From Phragmites australis (lineage: Eukaryota > Streptophyta > Magnoliopsida > Poales > Poaceae): DNA of 64,000 bases. The stretch lies in the NCBI RefSeq assembly GCF_958298935.1, contig NC_084928.1, positions 15,035,501 to 15,099,500 of the forward strand, in the 5' to 3' direction. A program made the translations under genes and the position numbers. Within the stretch, counting starts at the first letter, position 1; each line of letters begins with the position of its first letter. Below are positions 57,815-64,000 of the stretch, piece by piece. Below the pieces are notes generated by a model. It did not search any database, was not told where the DNA came from, and saw only the letters and a list, made by a program, of their open reading frames with translations.

Positions 57815-58496
57815 CGCCCAGTGATGACATCTCCCAGTCGCGCAGGGTGACGTGCGATGGGACCTGTCGCATTAAATGACCCCACGCCTCCCAGCCAGGT
57901 AGTGGCAGGGACTGACGACGGGCGTGGGGGGGAGTGGTTGGAAGTGACAGGCCATTCTCCCTCTTAAATGCAGCATCGGGCCTCTCACAAATTGACACCT
58001 CACCGCTGAGCCCTTGTGGGGTCCACTGGAAACTCCGGGTGCTCAGGGACTACTGTTCATGGCCCCGAGCGCCCTCTCCCGGAACTATCTTCTTGGGTCC
58101 TCAGGGAACTCGAGTGCTCGAGGACTACTGTTCATGGCTCCGAGCTCCCTCTCCCAGAACTGTGTCTTCTCAGGTCCTCGGGGAACTTGGGTGTTCGGGG
58201 ACTACTGTTCATGGCCCCGAGCGCCCTCTCCCGGAACTGTGTCTTCTCAGGTCCTCGGGGAACTCGGGTACTTAGGGACTACTGTTCATGGCCCCGAGTG
58301 CCCTCTCTCGGAACTGCCTTCTCGAATTCTCGGGGAACTCAGGTACTCAGGGACCACTGTTCATGTCCCCGAGCACCCCTCCCGGAACTGGGTCTTCTCG
58401 GGCCTTGGGGAGATAGTCCACGAGGGAAGGCGCCATGTGGCATTCTGCTGTTCTGGCCTTAGGACTCGGGGACCCCTGGTTCCCATGTCACTGACA
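57815..58496 (-). repeat. 5' LTR of element D, truncated
   Basis: Matches 42985-43688 of the 3' LTR, including the tandem units of about 75 bp, and starts TGTCAGTGAC on the minus strand at 58496. The equivalent of 42342-42984 (the downstream part, next to the primer-binding site) is missing. Confidence 0.85.
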
Positions 58497-58501
58497 ATGA
58501 C

Positions 58502-61498
58502 ACAGTCAAAGAAGATGAAGGCAACGATACGACGGATGATGAAGACATCAATATATCAGCGTTCAAAGATACTTTTATCGGCAATGATGATGATGACCTA
58601 GATGAAATTTTGCGCAATGTGGAGGGAGACTTCACAAGTGATAGGCAACATGAAAAGTTCCAGTGGATGATAGAGGATTATAAAACACCAATGTTCCTGG
58701 GCTATAAGGAAGAGCACAACAAGCTACATGTTGTGTTGATATTATTGCAAATGAAGTCTAGAAATGGTTGGTCTGGTAAGGGCTTCACCGAGTTGTTACA
58801 ATTCTTGAGGGACTTTCTTCCAGAGGGCAACGAGTTGCCTAAAAACATGTAACACACCAAGCAGATTGTCTGCCTGTTGGGGTTGAAAGTAAAGAAAATA
58901 TATGCATGTCGAAACAACTGCATGCTGTATCGCAACAGGGATGCAGACATGGAAGTGTGTCATGTTTGCAGTGCATCACAATACAAGTGCAATGTTAACG
59001 ATATCGATAGCGATGATGTAGGGGAGAGGAGTAAGGATAAAAGACCCCGCGCTAAGATAGTTTGTTATTTTTCTATAATATCCCGTCTGAAGAGATTGTT
59101 TGCCAACAAAGTGAATATTGAGTTAATACGATGGCATACCGAAGGATGCAAGAAAGATGGAATGCTTAGACACCCTGCTGATGGAATGCAGTGGAGGAAC
59201 TTCGATACAAAATACAAGGAATTCAAAGTTGTAGTTAGGAATATAAGGTTTTGGTTGAGTACAGACAGGATGAATCCTTTTGGCAACATGAGCAATAGTC
59301 ATAGGACTTGGCCCATGACTCTATATCTATAACCTTCCATCTTGGCTGTGTATGAAGCGAAAGTTCCATATGATCCCTTTGCTGATCAGTGGACTGGATC
59401 AACCTAGCAACGATATTGATTTGTATCTTGAACCATTGCTTGAAGATCTCCTTGTACAATAGAAAGATGGCGTATGTGTGTGGGATGAATACAAACATGA
59501 GCTTTTCACCCTACACACAATGCTGTTCATAAAGATCCAAGGTTGGTCGGCTCTTGCTAACCCAGACTTTAAAAGGACACAATGGATGTGTATGGTGCTT
59601 GGATGAAATAGGGGATTGTGACTGAAGAACTATAAGAGAATGGTCTACATGGGTGATCGTAGGTTTCTATGCTTGGATCACCCATACCGTAGGAATAAAA
59701 AAGCTTTCAATGGGACAATGGACACTCATTGAGCTCCGAAGGTTCACACTGAGGAACATGTATATAAGATGGTAAAGAATCTTAGAATTGTCCTTGGAAC
59801 GTGGAAAGAAAGTATAAATTCCTAGCTAGAAAACTCGCTCCTGTGTTTAAAAAGAGATCAATTTTTTGGAACCTACCTTATTGGAAGCACTTGATGGTTT
59901 GACATGCAATCGATATCATGCATGTGGAAAAGAATGTGTTTGATAGCTTGATTGGTACCTTACTACACATATCTAGCAAAACAAAAGATACACTCGATGC
60001 ACGGTTGGACCTAGAAAATATGAAGCTAAGGAAAATTCTGCATCCTAAAATACTAGGCAAAGGGGTAAACGAACTTCCCATGGCTTGCTACAGCCTGAGC
60101 AAGGAAGAGAAGATTAGCCTTTGTAGTTGCTTGCATGGAATCAAAGTTTCGAACGGTTACTCCTCCAACATAAAAAGATTAGTGAACACGAAAACTTTGA
60201 ACTTTGTTGGCATGAAGTCCCATGATTGTCATATGATGATGATACAATTGCTTGCTGTTGCAATTAGAAGTATTCTACTGGATAAGGTCTGAGACCCAAT
60301 CATAAAGTTGTATTCATTTTTCAATGCAATTTCACAGACGATCATCGATCCGAGCAAACTAACAAAGCTGCAGGAAGACGTGGTCTATACTATATGCCAG
60401 CTTGAGATTATTTTCCCTCCATCATTTTTTGACATAATGCCCTATCTCATCGTTCACATCATGCATAAGATAAAGTACATTGGCCCCATGTTTCTGCATC
60501 AAATGTGTTCTTTCGAAAGGTTCATGTTAGTTCCGAAGAAATATGTTCGTAACCGAGGTTAGCCGAAAGGTTGCATGGCCCAAGGTTGGGGAATGGAGGA
60601 GGTTGTTGAATTCATCGTTGACTACATGGATCTGAAAGTAATTGGTAAGACTGTATCTCACCATGAGGGAAGGCTAAAGGGGAAAGGGACGCAATGTCAT
60701 AATACAGTCTGTACCAATGATTATGTTTCATTCACCCAAGCACATTTCGCAGTTCTACAACAATCAATTATAGTGGGCCCTTATGTCAATATGCACGTGC
60801 AAATGCTACGGTCCACAAATCCAACAAAGTTAGAGGATTGGATCGCAAGAGAACACGGAGATAATTTCAATAGTTGGTTACACAGACACATGATGGATAA
60901 AGATACAGATGATGCACTATTGGAAATGCTAGCTAATGGGCTGTCAACTATGATTCATACATACAAAGCATACAATATTAACGGCTATACATTTTATATG
61001 AGAGCGCAAGACAACAAGAGCACTAACCAAAATAGCGGTGTCTGTATTGATGCCTATGATCATGATGGTAATAGGGAGACCTACTATGGATTCATAGGGG
61101 AGATTTGAGAGCTTCAATATGAAGGACAATTGAAGATACCCCTGTTCCGGTGTCAATGAGTCAAACTCACAAGTGGAGTGAATATCAACAAGTATGGTAT
61201 GACTACTGTCAACCTCAAACTGGTCGGATACAGAGAAGAATCATTTGTGATTGCTAAAGATGTTACACAAGTATTCTATGTAAAGGACACAGACCCAGCT
61301 AATAAGAAGGAGCGACATGTAGTTCTTCAAGGAAAAAGAAAGATTGTCAGTGGTGAGGATGTCATCGACGAGAAAGACTACAATCAATTCGATAACCTAC
61401 CTTGTTTTGGAGATAATGTTGACTTGCCTCTCATTGACAACACTAAGGAACCTACCTATATATGTCGCAATCATAACAAAGCTATAATTGTTAAATGA
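58502..61498 (+). pseudogene. TNP2-type CACTA transposase, main part
   Basis: Continues the frame left at 42341 (HD|TVKEDEGND). Segments 58502-58851 and 58877-59332 carry the N-terminal part of the Transposase_21 region (GLKVKKIYACRNNCMLYRNR, CHVCSASQYKC, KRLFANKVNIELIRWH, FWLSTDRMNPFGNMS). 59335 to about 59820 continues in a shifted frame (LCMKRKFHMIPLLISG, VYMGDRRFLCLDHPYR). 59918-60292 has the IDIMHVEKNVFDSL-type block. 60308-60700 is DUF4218-like (FPPSFFDIMPYLIVHIMH, FERFMLVPKKYVRNRG). 60950-61498 is DUF4216-like (KSTNQNSGVCIDAYD, MTTVNLKLVGY, DVTQVFYVKD). Most segments share one frame, separated by stops and a double frameshift. The protein would bind element ends and cut them; this copy is inactive. 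Confidence 0.85.
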
Positions 61499-61499
61499 A

Positions 61500-61879
61500 A
61501 GCAGCTTTGATGTAACAATTAATTCATGATTCACTGTAATTTGTATCAAGAACATGTATTAAGTAAGAATATGCTTTATTTTGTATTAAGTAAAAAGTTC
61601 ATAGCTATCATTTATACTTTAATTAATACAAAGAATATGCCTTAATTTCTATTAAGTAAAAAAGCTTTTGTTTTTATTAAACATATACATTGCCTAATAT
61701 ACAACAAAATGTTTTGTAAAAAAAGAGAGTTGCTACACATAACATTGGTTAAAAACACTGGTTGTGGTCGGAAATACTGGTCATGATTAGAAATGTTGGT
61801 CGTGGTCTGAAATGCTAGTTGTAAAAAAAGGGAAAACAATATCAGCGCTAGCTCAAGGAACAAGCAACACGGATAGTCC
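61500..61879. other. AT-rich 3' flank of the transposase gene
   Basis: No coding sequence. It contains repeated TATTAAGTAA/ATTAAGTAAAAA motifs (about 61556-61660) and a short triplicated GGTTGTGGTC/GGTCATGATT/GGTCGTGGTC pattern (about 61750-61810). Possibly the 3' untranslated and polyadenylation region of the transposase gene. Confidence 0.4.
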
Positions 61880-62040
61880 AAGCATCAATGCCGGCTAGGT
61901 TCTACAACCGGTAGTGATACTTGTGTCAGTGTCGGCTATACACCACAGCCGACACTGATAGTCCAAGCATCAATGCCGGCTGGGTTCTACAACTGGCACT
62001 GATACAAGCATCAGTGCCGGTTATAGAACCTAGCCAACAC
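61880..62040. repeat. Internal cluster of CACTA subterminal-type repeats
   Basis: Motifs ATCAATGCCGGCT, TCAGTGTCGGCT, GCCGACACTGAT, ACTGGCACTGAT and TCAGTGCCGGTT occur in both orientations, of the same type as 41150-41330. A segment AGTCCAAGCATCAATGCCGG is repeated (61871-61890 and 61960-61979). It may be an internal copy of the transposase-binding region, or the start of a second element. Confidence 0.7.
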
Positions 62041-62049
62041 AGATACTTT

Positions 62050-62060
62050 ATCCCTATATA
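62050..62060 (+). promoter_or_regulatory. Possible TATA box of a second CACTA gene
   Basis: CCTATATATATCAG directly follows the internal subterminal repeats, just as TATATAAAT follows them at the left end (41344). Confidence 0.35.
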
Positions 62061-62089
62061 TATCAGGACTTAGTCGCAGCCTCCTCCAT

Positions 62090-62870
62090 TCATCTTCAGA
62101 CACCGCCACAAGTGCCCCTTGCATCTCCACGATGGCTCCCCAACATGCTCCTCGCCGATGGCCTCCTCCATGCCTCTTCGATGTTCCTGCTGATTCCACT
62201 GCTCCCTGAGCTGCCATCCTCGGAGCCCCGCCATCCCCATCACCGATGACACCTTCCTCAAAGCCCCACTGTTCCCATCCACATCCTCGCTGTCCCCAAG
62301 GTCATCGTCTTTGTCACCACTATCTAGTCCCTGACGCTGCCATCCCCGGAGTCCCACCGTCCCCGTCCCCAACACCACCTTCCACGGAGCCCCGCCATCC
62401 TCGTCCCTGCTATCCCCAAGGCTGTTGTTTCCATCACCGTCTCCATCCCATCCCTGACACCATCGTCCCCAGATCCCTGTTGTCTCCATCCTCATTGTCG
62501 CCTTCCTCGGAGCCTCACCATCCCCGTACCCGGCCCCATTATCCCCGAGACCACCGCCTCCGTCACCATCATCCCATCCCCGACGCCACCATCCCTAGAG
62601 CCCCGCAGTCCCTCACACCGCGTTCCTTAGAGGCCTGCCATTCCTGTCCACACTGTCCCTAAGGCCGTCATCTCCGTTGCCGTCATCCCTGAGGCCGTTC
62701 TCCCCGTCCTCGTCCCTAAAGCCATTGTCACCATCCCCGGAACCCCGCCATCCCCAAAGCCCCCTATCTCCCCAACACCGTCATCCTTGGAGCACCGCTG
62801 GTCCTACCGTCCCCGATCCACAATGCCACTGTCAAGCGCCCCTCAAGCTAGATCCTGGTAACCTCCTCCC
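62090..62870. repeat. Cytosine-rich degenerate short-period repeat
   Basis: About 780 bp of variations on CCATCCCCG, GTCCCCGAG and GAGCCCCGCCATCC. The plus-strand frame 62246-62662 reads as a Pro/His/Ser-rich run and the minus strand as Gly/Asp-rich, both set by composition. I see no domain. It could be the eroded 5' exon of a second gene downstream of the TATA motif at 62050. Confidence 0.6.
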
Positions 62871-63586
62871 CCCATGATGGTTGCGGCAAGGAGGAAGGCA
62901 CGAAAAGCCATATATGTGTTCTTCTCTCGTTAGATGAAATATTTATGGAAGGGAATGGTTTGAGGCTTTGAGCTGAGAAGTATTGTTTGAGATAGCTGAA
63001 ATAATGTTCCAATTATGCTTGCTGGCTTAAGTGTAGGGGTATTGTATGTGTGCAAATTGTTGGAACAATAGAAGTTCAATTATTGTTGCGGCAATATTTG
63101 ATGTTATAATATAAAGCAAGGAGAATAATATTGAAACTCATCACGCTACTATCTCTACCCTTAATAGTTTGACACAGACAAAACTAAATCGGGTTAAATG
63201 TTTGTTGTTATCTTGTGTGCTGTTCAATTATTTGATCATTTGGATTCTAATTTTCCAGAATGCATCGATGCTACATGTAAATTGGGAAAAAAAATTGTAT
63301 ATATCCAGTGTCATATCAAACTTATTATCCATTATGTTGTTTTTTAGAAGGCATGTAAAATTGGTGTATGTTGTAGTTTGTGTACATAATTCTTTGGCCA
63401 TAGGTCCGAAGTGAACTTCGATCTATAACCAGAGGTATTTTGTTAAGTGATTTTTTATTGAAAATTTATTGGTTGATGAATTTTGGTTCATGTTGGCTTC
63501 AATGATGAAAACTGAGTTGATTAATATCAATGCGTTGAGAGAAATTTCTTTAAATATGTGTTTTTGATATTTGCTTCTAGGTTGCA
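62871..63586. other. No recognised feature
   Basis: AT-rich sequence that could be intron or untranslated region of the gene to the right. A plausible acceptor (TTTGCTTCTAG) ends this stretch near 63581. Confidence 0.4.
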
Positions 63587-64000
63587 TGAGAGATGTTTGG
63601 TGTTTTAGATATGTTTCATGCTAACCCAGCTGATGATGATGCTCTTATTTGTATAGAGGAAAGGACGTCACTTTCTACACCGGAAGGAATAGAAAGTTGT
63701 AACCAACTTTTTTTAGGTTTCAAAACCCAGGGCAATAATTTATGTGGCTACTATTTTATCTGACTTTATGCATGAATTCATAGAAAACAATTATATTAGC
63801 ATTACAATTGCTGAGGTAAGTTGTATACATATTGATGATTAATTCAGTTCCTACTCATGTTCAAATAGATAGATTCCTTTAATTCTGATAATTGCAGGAA
63901 CACGAGCTGGAAACAGGTATCCTCATGTTGTAAAAAATCATCGCACTTCAGGAACAACTATTTGGGTGCATCAATGACAAACTCATTACAAAGTCCGGCA
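63582..64000 (+). pseudogene. C48/Ulp1-like cysteine protease C terminus, partial
   Basis: Plus strand reads FKTQGNNLCGYYFI, then after a one-base frame change DFMHEFIENNYISITIAEE, then across a candidate intron HELETGILML and, past a stop, ALQEQLFGCINDK. The Q...LCGYY block corresponds to the oxyanion Gln and nucleophile Cys of the Ulp1/SENP (C48) family, in the form found in the second gene of grass CACTA elements. The candidate intron is 63816-63897 (GAG|GTAAGT ... ATTGCAG|GAA), with coding frame kept across it. The segment between 63582 and 63717 is probably coding but its frame is unclear. The gene runs off the window. A frameshift and a stop indicate decay. Confidence 0.6.

Larger units (their letters stand above)
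42342..58496 (-). mobile_element. Element D: Tat-lineage Ty3/gypsy with an antisense additional gene
   Basis: LTRs at 42342-43688 (3', complete) and 57815-58496 (5', truncated), TSD ATGAC at 42337-42341 and 58497-58501. Minus strand: gag remnant, protease, RT, two RNase H domains, integrase. Plus strand: an extra gene at 44180-51660 between the 3' LTR and the end of pol. A second, archaeal-type RNase H and an antisense frame between pol and the 3' LTR are known traits of grass Tat elements. Nested solo LTRs at 44958-45865 and 46677-50348. Without them the element is about 11.6 kb. A deletion removed part of the 5' LTR, the primer-binding site and most of gag. Confidence 0.9.
41119..64000 (+). 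mobile_element. CACTA (En/Spm) transposon, right end outside window
   Basis: Starts CACTACAATAG at 41119, preceded by CAA (41116-41118), a possible 3-bp TSD. Subterminal repeats follow (41150-41330), then a TATA box, a TNP2-type transposase pseudogene (42070-42341 and 58502-61498) interrupted by a Tat retrotransposon, a second cluster of subterminal-type repeats (61880-62040), and a C48 protease-like fragment to the right edge. No CTATTGTAGTG terminus is found before 64000, so the right end is off-window. Alternatively a second related element begins near 61880. Confidence 0.8.

Noticed and set aside
57287..57850. 187-codon plus-strand frame
   Set aside because: Shadow of the protease and gag remnant of element D; no plus-strand motif.
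62246..62662. 138-codon Pro/His-rich frame
   Set aside because: Composition-driven frame in a C-rich degenerate repeat with no domain; only kept as a possible eroded exon.
1..64000. tRNA, rRNA, microRNA or intact host genes
   Set aside because: Only tRNA-complementary primer-binding sites were found; no cloverleaf, rRNA or host protein could be supported by eye. A covariance-model search would be needed to exclude small RNA genes.

Overview
This is plant nuclear DNA, almost certainly from a grass and probably a panicoid such as sorghum, sugarcane, Miscanthus or maize. I see no intact host gene, no tRNA or rRNA gene and no CRISPR array. The window is a nest of transposable elements. Ty3/gypsy chromoviruses, Tat-lineage gypsy elements, Ty1/copia elements including a Sirevirus, and a CACTA (En/Spm) DNA transposon are inserted into one another. 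Most junctions can be read directly from TG...CA LTR ends and 5-bp target-site duplications (TSDs).

Layout. (A) 1-6030: a forward Ty3/gypsy chromovirus, probably CRM-like, with nearly complete gag-pol and a 3' LTR at 4856-6030; its 5' LTR is off the left edge. (C) 6031-17750: a reverse-strand Tat-like remnant that keeps an LTR, primer-binding site and decayed gag at 16320-17750. Its pol appears to be missing, and the interior holds three kinds of tandem repeat: 108 bp, 30 bp, and a higher-order unit of about 880 bp. A 3.57-kb solo LTR at 10745-14317 splits the large array. 17751-18350 is a truncated LTR tail. A reverse-strand Ty1/copia gag-protease fragment (18351-19524 and 40852-41118) is split by (B), a reverse-strand Tekay/Del-like chromovirus at 19525-40851. 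B itself holds a pol-less Sirevirus (25091-31122) and a 4.0-kb solo LTR (33654-37615).

(D/E) From 41119 to beyond the window lies a CACTA transposon with a TNP2-type transposase pseudogene and, at the right edge, a C48/Ulp1-like protease fragment. The transposase gene is interrupted at 42342-58496 by a reverse-strand Tat-lineage retrotransposon with TSD ATGAC; the transposase frame continues across the two flanks. The Tat element carries protease, RT, two RNase H domains and integrase on the minus strand. On the plus strand, tail-to-tail with pol, it carries an additional gene resembling the 'putative gypsy type transposon' (Transposase_28) family. That gene has its own TATA box, promoter-proximal 31-bp repeats, a consensus-looking 70-nt intron and a long coiled-coil C terminus. 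It is broken by a CRM-like solo LTR (44958-45865) and a 3.67-kb solo LTR (46677-50348).

Relative order of events from the nesting: copia first; then B and the CACTA element into copia; then the Tat element into CACTA; then solo-LTR progenitors into the Tat extra gene; and the Sirevirus and another LTR element into B. Four solo LTRs and several internal deletions show strong removal of retrotransposon DNA by recombination. The most interesting parts are the antisense gene of the Tat element, the tandem-repeat expansions that lie where that element has its pol/extra-gene tail region, and the palindrome and multiple-polypurine-tract architecture of the Sirevirus. All family assignments come from reading motifs by eye; no database search was run.
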